Assembly (NCBI RefSeq): GCF_000332175.1 | Contig: NZ_KB235914.1 | Location: 4,309,793-4,373,792, forward strand | Length of the DNA: 64,000 nt | DNA from: Pseudanabaena sp. PCC 6802 | GTDB taxonomy: Bacteria > Cyanobacteriota > Cyanobacteriia > Pseudanabaenales > Pseudanabaenaceae | Direction: 5' to 3' | In this document: positions 45,765 through 55,862 of the stretch, piece by piece | How the letters are laid out: each line of letters begins with the position of its first letter | How positions within the stretch are numbered: the stretch's first letter is position 1 | Notes under the pieces: generated by a model | Told to the model about the DNA's origin: nothing | The model's database searches: none | Seen by the model: the letters and a program-made list of their open reading frames with translations, nothing else | Translations under genes and position numbers: made by a program

Positions 45765-45995
45765 CTATTGTGCCGTTCCTGCCATGCTATATTCAGCCGT
45801 GACGGGACTATTCGTGTCTAACAAACCCTTCGGATCGAACATAATGCTGTAGTTTACTGTCGTGCTAGAGCGCGTCAACAACTTGAGGTGAGAATCGGCA
45901 TCGCTACGATGACGAAAGCGAGCGGTGACTATCCCTTCCGTATTGGATTGACTACGAACGATGCACCAAGGTTGAAGTTGATTCCTGTAACTCAT
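45765..45995 (-). CDS. Small conserved cyanobacterial protein
   Basis: 76 residues. The central part WCIVRSQSNTEGIVTARFRH and RSDADSHLKLLTRS ... YSIMFDP resembles a family of small cyanobacterial proteins with the pattern WCVVR-x-RFRRRSDADGHLQVL-x-VVFDP. Function unknown. It is transcribed toward the palindrome at 45695. Confidence 0.65.
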   Translation of the reverse strand: MSYRNQLQPWCIVRSQSNTEGIVTARFRHRSDADSHLKLLTRSSTTVNYSIMFDPKGLLDTNSPVTAEYSMAGTAQ

Positions 45996-46131
45996 TTATT
46001 TTGCCTGCAATTTAGAGAAATTAGAGGTTGCCAGATAGATTCTGGGGATAATTCGATTGAGATGCATGTCATATCTAGAAGTCACTCAAATACAATATGC
46101 AGCAACAAAAAATCGACCAAAGAATATTTTG

Positions 46132-47310
46132 TCATGTAATTGGTACTTTAGATCGACCAAATGCAACTACAGCATTTTGTCCGCCAAAACCGAAACTGAC
46201 GTTTAAGGCAATCCTATGCTCGACTTCACAAGCATTGTGGGTGAAGTTGAGATCGAACTCGGGCGATCGCATTCCCGTACAGGGAGGCAATACTTGTTCT
46301 CGTAATGCCATTAAACAGAAAGCTGCCTCCATCATGCCAGTCGCACCTAATACATGTCCCGTAGCTCCTTTAGTGGCACTGACATGGGGAGCATGGGGGA
46401 AAATTCGTGCCGCTAACTTTGCTTCTGAAGCATCATTAAGCTGCGTTCCAGTGCCATGCAGGTTGATATGGCCGACATCTTCGGCATTAATGCCAGCGCG
46501 ATCCAGGCAAGTATGAATCGCTCTTTCTGCTTGAGTATGTTCTGGATCGGGACTGGTGGGATGCCAAGCATCATTTGTCAGACCAAACCCTAAAATCTCG
46601 CCGTAACATCTACTTACGCATCCGCGCGATCTCAACGCGCTCTCTGACTCCATTACTATTGCTGCCGCACCTTCACCCAACACCAATCCCTCGCGCTCGC
46701 GACTGAATGGATATAGCCCCGTGCGTGCCATTGCCCCTAATTTTTGGAACCCCGCGATGCTGAGCGGTACGATCGGTGCGTCAACCGCCGCCGCGATCGC
46801 CATCGTGCATTTGCCCATCTGAATCGCCTCGTAGGCTTGCGCGATCGCCCAGTTACCCGTAGCACAGGCTGCCATGGGCGATAGTACTATGGACTGAGTT
46901 TTGGTCTGAGTCGCAACTAGTCTGGCAATATTGCCTGGTAATAAATTTAGCCAATCCGATCGCGGTAATCTGGATTGCGAGTCATGTCTCATAAGCAATT
47001 CCCATTCCCGCTGATAGGAGCGACTGGAACCCACAACAATACCGCAATCGATGGGTGGCAACACTAACCCTGCATCAGCGATCGCCTCGTTAACGGCTGG
47101 TAAGATCAAGCGCTCTACCCTCGGCATGTCAGCCTGCAGGAGATCGACTCGTGCGAGCGGGATAACCGCATCTCCTAAACGAGGCGCATATACTGGTTCT
47201 ATCCCTGTCTTTCCTGCCAGCAGATTCGTCCAGGTAGTTTTGCGATCCTGTCCGATCGCGGTAACAAGACCAATGCCAGTAACTACGACTCGATCGCGTT
47301 CGAATGACAC
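46132..47310 (-). CDS. Beta-ketoacyl-ACP synthase (KAS II-like)
   Basis: 392 residues of the thiolase fold. The catalytic triad is visible: C149 in [12 protein letters not shown], His in [14 protein letters not shown], and His in [17 protein letters not shown]. The N terminus [20 protein letters not shown] and C-terminal [15 protein letters not shown] are typical. It condenses malonyl-ACP with acyl-ACP. With no fab genes nearby it may be the second, specialised FabF-like copy found in cyanobacteria. It starts 10 bp after the cyclophilin gene, so the two are probably co-transcribed. Confidence 0.9.
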   Translation of the reverse strand: MSFERDRVVVTGIGLVTAIGQDRKTTWTNLLAGKTGIEPVYAPRLGDAVIPLARVDLLQADMPRVERLILPAVNEAIADAGLVLPPIDCGIVVGSSRSYQREWELLMRHDSQSRLPRSDWLNLLPGNIARLVATQTKTQSIVLSPMAACATGNWAIAQAYEAIQMGKCTMAIAAAVDAPIVPLSIAGFQKLGAMARTGLYPFSREREGLVLGEGAAAIVMESESALRSRGCVSRCYGEILGFGLTNDAWHPTSPDPEHTQAERAIHTCLDRAGINAEDVGHINLHGTGTQLNDASEAKLAARIFPHAPHVSATKGATGHVLGATGMMEAAFCLMALREQVLPPCTGMRSPEFDLNFTHNACEVEHRIALNVSFGFGGQNAVVAFGRSKVPIT

Positions 47311-47320
47311 AGATGATTAA

Positions 47321-48091
47321 TTACTTTGAGATTGGCTCGTTTGATTGCTTGAGGTTATCTTTGCCCTCCAGAATTTTAATTGACTCAATGCGATCGCCCA
47401 CTTGAATCCGATCTACCGCATCCATACCACTGGTGACATAGCCAAATACAGCATAGGAGCCATCCAGGAATTTGGTATCGGTTAGTGTAATGTAAAACTG
47501 TGAAGAAGCAGAGTTAGGTAACTGCGATCGCGCCATGGCTACCGCTCCTTTAGTATGTTTGAGTTGGGGCTTTACTCCCGTCGCCAGCACCCGCCCATAG
47601 GTTGGTGTTTTTTCACCTTCCGCCAGGATCTCTAGAGGAATATTACGCGGCTGCGAAGTAGCGGGGTCAGTAAAGCCGCCCGTGCCATTACCTTCGGGAT
47701 CGCCGCCCTGCACGACAAATGGGGGATCTTTTTCCACTCGATGGAAAGTGAGATTGTTGTAAAAGCCGCGATTTACCAGATCGATGAAATTACCAGCCGT
47801 AATCGGAGCGCGCTCTCCATCGACTGCGATCGTAACTGCACCACCATTTTTGAGCTTCATTTCGACGGTAGCCGCACCAGTTAGGCGAGGCACCTTAACC
47901 GCAGATACTGTGGTGGCAGGCGGAGATTTTTTTGGGATATCTTCGATCGTAGATTTGTCAATGGAGCTAGGCGTAGCAGATGTATCAGTGGGACTGCTAG
48001 CAGGATTATTAGAGAGGGCACCCAAGCCACAGCTCGCTAATAATCCTGCGCTTACAATCATTACTAAAAAATTCACGATCCAACGTCGCAT
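47321..48091 (-). CDS. Cyclophilin-type peptidyl-prolyl isomerase, lipoprotein
   Basis: 256 residues with a lipoprotein signal (lipobox LLASCG) and a Ser/Thr/Pro-rich linker. The cyclophilin domain follows from about residue 75: [77 protein letters not shown] and [18 protein letters not shown]. The active-site Arg in FHRV and the Gln/Phe pair in SQFYI are present. It folds proteins at the periplasmic or lumenal membrane face. Confidence 0.92.
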   Translation of the reverse strand: MRRWIVNFLVMIVSAGLLASCGLGALSNNPASSPTDTSATPSSIDKSTIEDIPKKSPPATTVSAVKVPRLTGAATVEMKLKNGGAVTIAVDGERAPITAGNFIDLVNRGFYNNLTFHRVEKDPPFVVQGGDPEGNGTGGFTDPATSQPRNIPLEILAEGEKTPTYGRVLATGVKPQLKHTKGAVAMARSQLPNSASSQFYITLTDTKFLDGSYAVFGYVTSGMDAVDRIQVGDRIESIKILEGKDNLKQSNEPISK

Positions 48092-48162
48092 AATTAACCC
48101 AATATTTCTAAATATTTCAAAATTGCTGATTTATAGTTCTCATGACTTAAGCAAATACAGAT

Positions 48163-48225
48163 CGCCCAACCCCCTTGTTAAGGGGGCTTTTGGATTTCCC
48201 CCTTAACAAGGGGGCTAGGGGGATC
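48163..48225. repeat. Palindromic repeat with CCCCCTTGTTAAGGGGG arms
   Basis: Two 16-bp arms (48171-48186 and 48198-48213) are exact inverted copies, flanked by GCCCAACC and GGCTAGGG. It lies between the divergently ordered 5' side of the cyclophilin gene and the 3' end of ycf4. It is unlike families A-E. Confidence 0.8.
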
Positions 48226-48266
48226 TTGAATTTCAGCATTCAATGCATAAGGTCTAGTTCTGTAAT

Positions 48267-48827
48267 TTAAAGACCCTCTAGCGGTATGCCCAGGAATTTG
48301 GCAAGTTCTGCTGCCCTATCCTCAAGCTTTGACAAAGCCATTGGTTGTCCTACTTCTGTCAGTGGTATATTACCTTTCCCTTTCACTCGCAGATATAACG
48401 CTCGCTTAGGATTAAGTCCGTTTTTAATTTCAACCTTCACTGCTAATACATCTGCGATTGGATATTCAAAATCAAGGTGACGATTTTTACCGGGATAGCC
48501 CCAGCGAAAAATTTTGACCTTACCTGAGTTGAGGTTAAATTCATTAAAACCGCCCCCTAAGTCCAGCGTAATAATTACCCAAAGGTAAATGTCTAGCAAA
48601 GTACCAGCTATACCATAGAAAGTTAGTGCCAAGCCCTGGGGTAAAAATTCTAACTGTAAAGGCTCGGAAAAGGGTAGCAGGTTGATGTGGAAATAGCTGG
48701 ACAGACCAGCCAATAGAAACCCGATCGCACCGATAGCAACTACAACGGCAAAGCAGTAATTGCTGAAGCGCCTGGCACCCCTAATCGGATAGTTGAGGAC
48801 ATTATTAACAGAAGATGCTGTTGCCAT
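48267..48827 (-). CDS. ycf4: Photosystem I assembly protein Ycf4
   Basis: 186 residues with two membrane segments (NYCFAVVVAIGAIGFLLAGLSSY and LALTFYGIAGTLLDIYLWVII). The Ycf4 signature includes YPIRGARRFSNYCFA, PFSEPLQLEFLPQGLALTFYG, WGYPGKNRHLDFEYPIADV and the C-terminal AAELAKFLGIPLEGL. Thylakoid protein that assists photosystem I assembly. Confidence 0.96.
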   Translation of the reverse strand: MATASSVNNVLNYPIRGARRFSNYCFAVVVAIGAIGFLLAGLSSYFHINLLPFSEPLQLEFLPQGLALTFYGIAGTLLDIYLWVIITLDLGGGFNEFNLNSGKVKIFRWGYPGKNRHLDFEYPIADVLAVKVEIKNGLNPKRALYLRVKGKGNIPLTEVGQPMALSKLEDRAAELAKFLGIPLEGL

Positions 48828-48946
48828 GACGCATTGAGGTTGCAGATACTACAGTAATTAACTTAACTAAGTATAGCGACTTACAGACAGCCACGTCACA
48901 GAAAATGTCGAACTGGCGTTTAATTAAGCATATTTTTGTTACCCCT

Positions 48947-48981
48947 AAAAAAATAGCGATCACCTAAATAGGCGATCGCTA
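48947..48981 (-). terminator. Rho-independent terminator of rplU-rpmA
   Basis: On the complement strand TAGCGATC ... GATCGCTA forms a stem, extended by CCT/AGG after one mismatch, and is followed directly by TTTTTTT. It lies 26 bp after the rpmA stop. The stem incorporates a HIP1 site. Confidence 0.85.
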
Positions 48982-49006
48982 CATAATCCAGATATTTTTA
49001 AGATGG

Positions 49007-49264
49007 CTAGGAAGCGGCGTAAACGCTGACTTTTTTGCGAGTTTTGCCCAGCCTTTCAAATGCAACTACACCGTCGATAACTGCAAATAGGGTGTCATCG
49101 TTGCCGCGACCGACGTTATTGCCAGGATGGAACTTGGTGCCGCGCTGACGTACCAGAATGCTGCCAGCGGTGACGACTTGGCCGCCATAACGCTTTACAC
49201 CCAGACGCTTAGCATTAGAATCGCGCCCGTTACGAGTACTACCTGACCCTTTCTTATGTGCCAT
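49007..49264 (-). CDS. rpmA: 50S ribosomal protein bL27
   Basis: 85 residues: [29 protein letters not shown], then [28 protein letters not shown]. The N terminus reaches the peptidyl-transferase centre. It is downstream of rplU in the usual order, with a 57-bp gap and a terminator after it. Confidence 0.98.
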   Translation of the reverse strand: MAHKKGSGSTRNGRDSNAKRLGVKRYGGQVVTAGSILVRQRGTKFHPGNNVGRGNDDTLFAVIDGVVAFERLGKTRKKVSVYAAS

Positions 49265-49321
49265 GGGGAATAACCTCCGAAATAATGTGATATCTCTGAA
49301 TTTAATTTGGGCTGGACTAGC

Positions 49322-49636
49322 TTATACCTTGATGGCATCTACCATGATGCGAGTCAGTGGCTGACGGTGACCGTTTTTCTTGCGGGTCTTTTTCTTGGGC
49401 TTCATCTTGTAGACAATTACTTTCTTTGCCTTGAGATGCCGCATGACGGTTGCCTCTACCTGCGCGCCTTCCACGCGGGGTTGCCCGATCGTGATGCTGC
49501 CGTCCATGTTGACTAACAGGACATCATTAATTTCGACTTTATCGTCAGGTGCAACGTCTAATAGCTCGACATCATAAAATCTGCCGACTTCGACGCGATA
49601 TTGCTTACCGCCAGTTTGAATAATTGCGTAACTCAT
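49322..49636 (-). CDS. rplU: 50S ribosomal protein bL21
   Basis: 104 residues: [26 protein letters not shown] at the N terminus and [26 protein letters not shown] at the C terminus. First gene of the rplU-rpmA operon. Confidence 0.98.
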   Translation of the reverse strand: MSYAIIQTGGKQYRVEVGRFYDVELLDVAPDDKVEINDVLLVNMDGSITIGQPRVEGAQVEATVMRHLKAKKVIVYKMKPKKKTRKKNGHRQPLTRIMVDAIKV

Positions 49637-49747
49637 GTTTTTTAATTATGCGATCGCCGTACGGGTATCGGTTATCCGAGTTTAGTGCACTACCCGATCC
49701 GAGCAAGAATAATTGCACAGTTTCTCATAGTATCATTAGTTGGACGG

Positions 49748-50464
49748 TTACCACAAAGGGTGAGCAAAGATTGCTGCGATCGTTTTATTACCGCGAATCT
49801 GGTTGGATAAGGGTAAATGACCTTTAGGCGCATCCATACTCCAAATAAAGCCGCCTGGATATCGCGTAAACTTACCATCTTTTTTCCAGCCAATCTGGAG
49901 CCACAGCTTTTCCCAATTTTTGCCCAGACCCAGCCACATTTTCCTTTGCACGGAAAACCCAAATTTACCCTCCGAGTAAACTAACCACAGTAGATTAATC
50001 GTGTTGAGGTCGGCGTTATTAATTTGTGCCACTTCCGTAAAATATAACCAACCTCGCGCTACCGCTGCACTACCTGCCGCCTCGCACATTTTTTGCGATG
50101 TCAAACGATCCGCTGCCTCAAAGTCTTGCTGAATCAGCATTTGCTGCAAGGGTTCGTAATCAATGCCCGATGCACTATTTAGAGAAACAACACCCTTACT
50201 GAAATGAGTTTGCAGTGCTTCTCTGACTTTAGCTGAATCTAGCTGGCGCAAAGTTTGGTAGGCTTTGCCATCTAAGCAGGTTACTTCGCGATCGGTCGCT
50301 TGGCGCTCTAGCAGGAATTCCAAAAGCACCTCAGCACCGCGATCGCTCACCTGACCCAACTCTGCGATCGCCTTGAGTTGAGCGGCCTCGTTACCCGATT
50401 CCAGCTTTGCCTTCAGGTCAGAAATTATTTCAGTATCGATACCGGGCGATCGCATGTCGTTCAT
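49748..50464 (-). CDS. gun4: Tetrapyrrole-binding regulator Gun4
   Basis: 238 residues, the full cyanobacterial Gun4 length. It has an N-terminal helical repeat domain (DLKAKLESGNEAAQLKAIAELGQ...) and the GUN4 core (IDYEPLQQMLIQQDFEAADRLTSQKM, LWLVYSEGKFGFSVQRKMW, YPGGFIWSMDAPKGHLPLSNQIRG). It binds protoporphyrin IX and Mg-protoporphyrin and activates magnesium chelatase, so it controls chlorophyll synthesis. It is monocistronic here, downstream of (but not clearly linked to) rplU. Confidence 0.95.
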   Translation of the reverse strand: MNDMRSPGIDTEIISDLKAKLESGNEAAQLKAIAELGQVSDRGAEVLLEFLLERQATDREVTCLDGKAYQTLRQLDSAKVREALQTHFSKGVVSLNSASGIDYEPLQQMLIQQDFEAADRLTSQKMCEAAGSAAVARGWLYFTEVAQINNADLNTINLLWLVYSEGKFGFSVQRKMWLGLGKNWEKLWLQIGWKKDGKFTRYPGGFIWSMDAPKGHLPLSNQIRGNKTIAAIFAHPLW

Positions 50465-50624
50465 GGGTAAAAGCGCGAGGGTCAGGATTCACCATTATAC
50501 GTTTTAAGGTTACCCTTATACGATGCTAAGCTGCTTTAGGCCGGGCGAACGCAAAACAGATGCGTGGCAATTTCAGTTTAGGGGCATAATAAGTAGGTCA
50601 TGTTAGAAAAATTAAATTAGCGCT

Positions 50625-50963
50625 ATGCCACAAGGACAAGGATTTGGCTTTGGACTAGGCAAAATGAAAGAAGCCTTCCAAAAAGCTCAGCAGATTCAAG
50701 AAGGAGCAAAAGTGCTCCAGGCTGAACTTGATGAAATGCGACTAACTGGTCAAGCTGGTGGTGGCTTAGTCAAAGTGACGCTGAGCGGCAACCAGGAACC
50801 CCACGGAGTCGAGATCTCCCCAGAAGCCCTTAATGAGGGAGCTGAGGTTTTATCAGATTTAGTTCTGGCAGCCTTAAAAGATGCCTACAACATTTCCACC
50901 ACCACCATGCGCGAAAGAATGGAAGAGCTGACAGGTGGACTGGGGCTTCCTGGCAATTTTTAA
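50625..50963 (+). CDS. YbaB/EbfC-family nucleoid-associated protein
   Basis: 112 residues: [50 protein letters not shown] and [24 protein letters not shown], ending LTGGLGLPG. It forms a dimeric tweezer-like DNA-binding protein. A family C repeat follows 16 bp after its stop. Confidence 0.95.
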   Translation: MPQGQGFGFGLGKMKEAFQKAQQIQEGAKVLQAELDEMRLTGQAGGGLVKVTLSGNQEPHGVEISPEALNEGAEVLSDLVLAALKDAYNISTTTMRERMEELTGGLGLPGNF

Positions 50964-50979
50964 GGGATCTGCGGAAATA

Positions 50980-51136
50980 ATACCAATTTAAATTGTTGTG
51001 GTTACGGATGGGGGGTGGGGGCAACACCCCCACGAAGGGGAGGCAGGGCGGTCTTGGGGGTTCCCCGCTAGAGCCACTGCCGTGTGGAACCCCTTCACCC
51101 CGTTCTATCTGTCGTGTTTACTGTTCAAATTGGTAT
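50980..51136 (+). repeat. Family C palindromic repeat carrying the 45-bp module (C1)
   Basis: Ends ATACCAATTTAAATTG and CAAATTGGTAT, unlike A and B. The interior has GTGGGGGCAACACCCCCAC, the 45-bp module (51041-51085) and ACCCCTTCACCCCGTT, as in families A and B. Confidence 0.9.
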
Positions 51137-51181
51137 AACGTTCCAATCGTAGGTCGATTCACGAGAAAATATACCGATAGT

Positions 51182-51242
51182 CGTAGGGGCAATCCCCTTG
51201 TGGTTGCCCAGATTGCCCTAGGGCAGAAGGCACTGCCCCTAC
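51182..51242. repeat. Family E repeat (GTAGGGGCAAT...GCCCCTAC)
   Basis: Inverted ends GTAGGGGCA and TGCCCCTAC with GTTGCCCAGATTGCCC inside. A related copy is at 52631, and partial ones near 3248 and 55564. Confidence 0.75.
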
Positions 51243-51260
51243 AGGTATTTTATGTTGTCT

Positions 51261-52310
51261 TTACAAATCCTCGTTGCTATAGAGATCTAGATCTTGATGT
51301 TGGGAGCGACGGGATTGGCGGCGGTGTCTTTTTTTCAGTAGCTTAGGTTCCTGTCGTACCTTGCCACCGCCGATCGCTTTTGACTTCAAGCTTGGATCTG
51401 GAGTACTACTAGCTGCGGTTTTGGCATCGTATGCCTCCACTTCGTCTAGGAAGACAAGGTAGTGGCCGTAACGTTCCCAGTCGCCGCGAATCGCGCAACC
51501 TGGTTCATCGCGATGCCAACAATTGTGGAACTGGCAGGAATTATGTGCCAATAACCGCTGAGCTTCTGGAAAACAGTAGGCTAAGTCGATAGGGGCACAG
51601 GTCAGAGCGGGTTGGGTAAAGCCAGGGCTATCTGCTAAAAAGCCGCGATCGCTCAGTTGAAATAATTCCACATGGCGTGTTGTATGCCTGCCATGCCCGA
51701 GTCGCTGCGATACCCTACCAACGCGCAACTCGGAGCCAGGAATCAGTAAATTAATTAAACTAGACTTACCCACCCCCGACGGGCCAGAAATAATTGTCAC
51801 GCCTTTTGCAATTTGCGCTTTGAGCAGATCTATACCCGCACCCGTATAGGTGCTAATTGCAATGGCATCATAGCCCCAGGTTTGCAGGCGATCGCACCAG
51901 GACGTAACTTGCGCGTCTGCCACCAGATCGCGTTTATTGAGGCAAACAATGGCTGGCAAATCGCTAGAGGCAACTTTGACCAGAAATCGACTGATCTGCC
52001 ACGGATCGGGTTCGGGATCGGCAAGGGCAAATACAACCAGGACGCGATCTATATTGGCGATCGTGGGGCGCTCTAGCAAACTGCGGCGCGGTTCTACCTG
52101 TGAGATCGCCCCCCTGCCCCCTTGCCAGTCTGGCTCATCAACGGTAATGCGATCGCCGACATAGACCTGCTGGCCGATTTTTTTGAGCCTGGCACGTCGC
52201 ACGCACAGCAACTCAGAATGCCCGCATTCATCGGCTAGCTCGGAATCTAGACGCACTCGATAAAAGTTCGCTTCCACCGCCACCACTGTTCCGGTGAGGT
52301 TGGTAATCAC
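51261..52310 (-). CDS. rsgA: Ribosome small-subunit-dependent GTPase A
   Basis: 349 residues. It has an N-terminal OB fold (GTVVAVEANFYRVRL) and a circularly permuted GTPase with G4 (VCLNKRDLV) before G1 (ISGPSGVGKSSLINLL) and G3 (DSPGF). The zinc motif is C-x5-H-x-C-type (HNSCQFHNCWHRDEPGCAI). It matures the 30S subunit. The start is a GTG overlapping the stop of the tusA-like gene (GTGA), giving translational coupling. The basic C terminus (LLKKRHRRQSRRSQHQD) may contact rRNA. Confidence 0.95.
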   Translation of the reverse strand: MITNLTGTVVAVEANFYRVRLDSELADECGHSELLCVRRARLKKIGQQVYVGDRITVDEPDWQGGRGAISQVEPRRSLLERPTIANIDRVLVVFALADPEPDPWQISRFLVKVASSDLPAIVCLNKRDLVADAQVTSWCDRLQTWGYDAIAISTYTGAGIDLLKAQIAKGVTIISGPSGVGKSSLINLLIPGSELRVGRVSQRLGHGRHTTRHVELFQLSDRGFLADSPGFTQPALTCAPIDLAYCFPEAQRLLAHNSCQFHNCWHRDEPGCAIRGDWERYGHYLVFLDEVEAYDAKTAASSTPDPSLKSKAIGGGKVRQEPKLLKKRHRRQSRRSQHQDLDLYSNEDL

Positions 52311-52585
52311 GCTTCTGGTTGGGCTTTTGGTTGAGCCTTCTGGACTATGAGGGCAAAATAGCCGTCTCTTGGTTCTACACTGCGGACGATATGCCCATCT
52401 ACGACTAAGCTGTTGGGCACCTGTTCGATTGGTTCACCTCCATCTAGCCATATTTCTAGCTGTTCGCCAGCAGCAATTTTTTCGATCTGCAATTTGGCAC
52501 GCACAAAACTGAGCGGGCAAGGAACGCCTCGCAAGTCTACTGGTTTAGGATTAGTCGCGATCGCGGGATCGAAATCGGTCGTCAC
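52307..52585 (-). CDS. TusA-family sulfurtransferase-like protein
   Basis: 92 residues from a GTG at 52585 preceded by GAGG; a longer frame to 52753 reads through a repeat and was rejected. The TusA/SirA core is clear: VDLRGVPCPLSFVRAKLQIEKIAAGEQLEIWLDGGEPIEQVPNSL, with the active cysteine in the CPxP-like CPLSF motif. TusA proteins pass sulfur for tRNA or cofactor thiolation. Coupled with rsgA. Confidence 0.88.
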   Translation of the reverse strand: MTTDFDPAIATNPKPVDLRGVPCPLSFVRAKLQIEKIAAGEQLEIWLDGGEPIEQVPNSLVVDGHIVRSVEPRDGYFALIVQKAQPKAQPEA

Positions 52586-52630
52586 AATTTGCGCCTCGAA
52601 AAATAGAGTATATGGAGATTTAAATATTCC

Positions 52631-52694
52631 ATAGGGACAATCCCCGCGATTGCCCCGATTGGTGGAGGGCAGACACGAGGGCGTTGCCCCTACA
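52631..52694. repeat. Family E repeat
   Basis: ATAGGGACAATCCCCGCGATTGCCCC and, inverted, GGCGTTGCCCCTACA at the end. It lies in the leader shared by tusA and the phosphatase gene. Confidence 0.7.
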
Positions 52695-52816
52695 ATAACT
52701 AACATTCTACGCGAAAAGCATAAAAACCTGACGATTGTCCCATGCCTACGCATCCCATTACTGCTATTTTCAATTTACTGAAGCTCTTTGTCAGCAGATT
52801 CCTCAGAGTCAATCTT

Positions 52817-53293
52817 ATGGGCGATAAGTTAGACAATATCTATCACTATCTAAAACTCTCAGAAGCAATTGCTACATCTGGGCAACCGACAGAAGAGCAA
52901 TTTCCTGCAATTAAAGAAGCTGGATACCAGGTTGTAGTCAATTTAGCTTTGCCCACATCTGCCAATGCGATACCTCAAGAAGGTGAGATTGTAGAGAATT
53001 TAGGAATGCAATATATCCACATTCCTGTGGTTTGGGAGAATCCCACGCTTGAGAATTTTCAAGATTTTACCAATGCGATGGAAGCCAATGTCGATCGTCG
53101 TGTATTCGTTCATTGTGCGGCAAACATGAGAGTTTCAGCTTTTATGTATCTCTACAATCGAATTTTTAAACATTTAAGCGAGGAGCAAGCGAAGAAAAGT
53201 TTACATCAAATTTGGACTCCCAATCCGACCTGGCAGGAATTTATCGAGAATATAATTAGGCATTACAAGCATTTAAGCCAGTACACTAGTTAG
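52817..53293 (+). CDS. Protein tyrosine/dual-specificity phosphatase-like protein
   Basis: 158 residues from the ATG at 52817, which gives the family start GDKLDNIYHYLKLSEAIATSGQPTEEQF; an in-frame ATG at 52742 adds 25 hydrophobic residues. The phosphatase fold continues with VVVNLALPTSAN and the loop VFVHCAANMRVSAF. This loop has only four residues between Cys and Arg instead of five as in HCx5R, a feature I know from a cyanobacterial subgroup. A general-acid Asp is not obvious. The activity may be altered. Confidence 0.75.
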   Translation: MGDKLDNIYHYLKLSEAIATSGQPTEEQFPAIKEAGYQVVVNLALPTSANAIPQEGEIVENLGMQYIHIPVVWENPTLENFQDFTNAMEANVDRRVFVHCAANMRVSAFMYLYNRIFKHLSEEQAKKSLHQIWTPNPTWQEFIENIIRHYKHLSQYTS

Positions 53294-53405
53294 TTGATTT
53301 GTTGCAGAAAGAGGGTGAGATTCTAGTTCTGTCCTGATTCATCTTTAACTACTGTGAGAATCGACTTGATTTTGTGGAATTGGTGGAACGTCGATCGTGT
53401 TTATG

Positions 53406-53510
53406 TATAGCGTTGTTCAATTGAGAACAGGTTTTATTTTTGGGGTGAAGGGGTGGAACCCCTTCTTAGGGGCAACGCCCCCCTACTCTGTGCGATCTGC
53501 AAACCGCTTA
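53406..53510 (-). repeat. Family A repeat overlapping the antitoxin gene (A9)
   Basis: TATAGCGTTGTTCAATTGAG at the left, AGGGGTGGAACCCCT and a shortened GGGGCAACGCCCC in the core, and GATCTGCAAACCGCTTA at the right. The last 28 bp are the 3' end of the antitoxin reading frame. Confidence 0.88.
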
Positions 53511-53812
53511 ACCTCAGATCCCTGAACATCTACTAACTCTATTCGCACCCGTTTGCCAATAACTGTAGCGGCACGATCGATCGTTTTAAGGGTAACTGAA
53601 ACGTTGCTAGGATCGAGAAGCCTGTCAAGAGAAGAACGACTCGTACCCATTGCTGTTGCCATTTGAGACTTACTCCACCGTCTTTTTACCATTTCTTGAC
53701 GAATCTGCCATGCAAGAACCCGCTTGAGAGCTAAAGCATTAACTTCGGTTAGTATTTCGTCTTCTTCTAGTAGATCGTCAAGAGTAGAACCAACATAGGG
53801 ATTATCAGTCAT
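53483..53812 (-). CDS. XRE-family antitoxin (HigA-like)
   Basis: 109 residues with a helix-turn-helix (WQIRQEMVKRRWSKSQMATAMGTSRSSLDRLLDPSNVSVTLKTIDRAATVIGKRV). It is encoded just after the toxin with a 4-bp overlap, the usual HigBA order. Its last eight residues (KRFADRTE) and stop codon come from the end of a family A repeat, so the ancestral C terminus has been replaced. It should bind the toxin and repress the operon. Confidence 0.87.
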   Translation of the reverse strand: MTDNPYVGSTLDDLLEEDEILTEVNALALKRVLAWQIRQEMVKRRWSKSQMATAMGTSRSSLDRLLDPSNVSVTLKTIDRAATVIGKRVRIELVDVQGSEVKRFADRTE

Positions 53813-54159
53813 GTTTTTGCCTCAAGTGTTCTTTTTCGTTTCAGTGCTAGGTCTAGATCTTGTTTAGGGGTTTTCTGAGTTTTCTTGATGAATCCATGCA
53901 ATAGAACCATTTCTTCTTCATAAATGCAAAAGAGAACTCGTGCGATATTGCCATTAGGAAAAGTCGAACGAACCTCATATAGACCTTTGCCCATAGCCCG
54001 ACATGTAGGCATCCCAACAGGCCATCCATATTCAACCGTTTTAATATCGGTACCTACTATCTTTCTTTCTAACAATTCAAGTTGCTTAAGCCACTCTCTA
54101 ACTGGTTCGTTGCCAGTCTCGTTTTGATAGAATCTAGCCGATACTCGTTTTTCGCTCAT
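53809..54159 (-). CDS. RelE/HigB-type toxin (DUF891, phage Gp49-like)
   Basis: 116 residues: RFYQNETGNEPVREWLKQLELLERKIVGTDIKTVEYGWPVGMPTCRAMGKGLYEVRSTFPNGNIARVLFCIYEEEMVLLHGFIKKTQKTPKQDLDLA in pieces. This is the Gp49-like HigB pattern, with the conserved LYEVR and R/K residues near HGFIKKTQKTP. It probably cleaves mRNA on the ribosome. First gene of the pair, and its start region faces ahcY. Confidence 0.9.
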   Translation of the reverse strand: MSEKRVSARFYQNETGNEPVREWLKQLELLERKIVGTDIKTVEYGWPVGMPTCRAMGKGLYEVRSTFPNGNIARVLFCIYEEEMVLLHGFIKKTQKTPKQDLDLALKRKRTLEAKT

Positions 54160-54259
54160 TTATTGTACATTGTACCTTTTTTGGTGCAACATGTAACATG
54201 ATTAACAACCCTAAGATCCAAAGTTTTGTAGTCCTGCATATACTAGAAAGGATATCTAG

Positions 54260-55552
<1,293 letters not shown>

Positions 55553-55702
55553 TTTTATGGTTCCTGTAGGGGCGATCCCTCTGCGCTCGCCCCCAATATT
55601 TAGGATTGCAGGAAGAATCTCCTCACGGCGGTACGCATCCCGCAGGGAATCGCTCCAATTAGTTGAAGTCATACCAAATCCTGGTTTGCTAACCCCTTTT
55701 TA

Positions 55703-55762
55703 CTTGAAGTCCGCCTGCGCGGACTTCGTTTGTGTAGCCGCGACTTCCAGTCGTCAGGCAAT
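55703..55762 (-). repeat. Family D repeat (inverted)
   Basis: GAAGTCCGCCTGCGCGGACTT hairpin followed by CGTTTGTGTAGCCGCGACTT; the complement matches 21013-21069. It abuts the truncated A10 repeat. Confidence 0.8.
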
Positions 55763-55822
55763 ATAGCGTTTTCCAATTGAGAACAGGTTTTATTGACGGG
55801 GTGAAGGGATTCCGCCCCTTGT
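55762..55822 (-). repeat. Family A repeat, left half only (A10)
   Basis: TATAGCGTTTTCCAATTGAG through ACGGGGTGAAGGGATTCCGCCCCTT, then the element stops. The second hairpin and right arm are missing. Confidence 0.82.
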
Positions 55823-55862
55823 GTATACTAAGTGAAATTTGCAGCGATCGGTAGCAAGAGAC

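Larger units (their letters stand above)
55553..55862. other. Intergenic region packed with repeats
   Basis: 310 bp with a partial family E sequence (GTAGGGGCGATCCC, 55566), a family D repeat and half of a family A element directly before the TPR gene. No other gene is seen. Confidence 0.6.

Noticed and set aside
52586..52753. N-terminal extension of the TusA-like protein
   Set aside because: The extension translates a family E repeat; the GTG at 52585 with GAGG upstream matches the family length.
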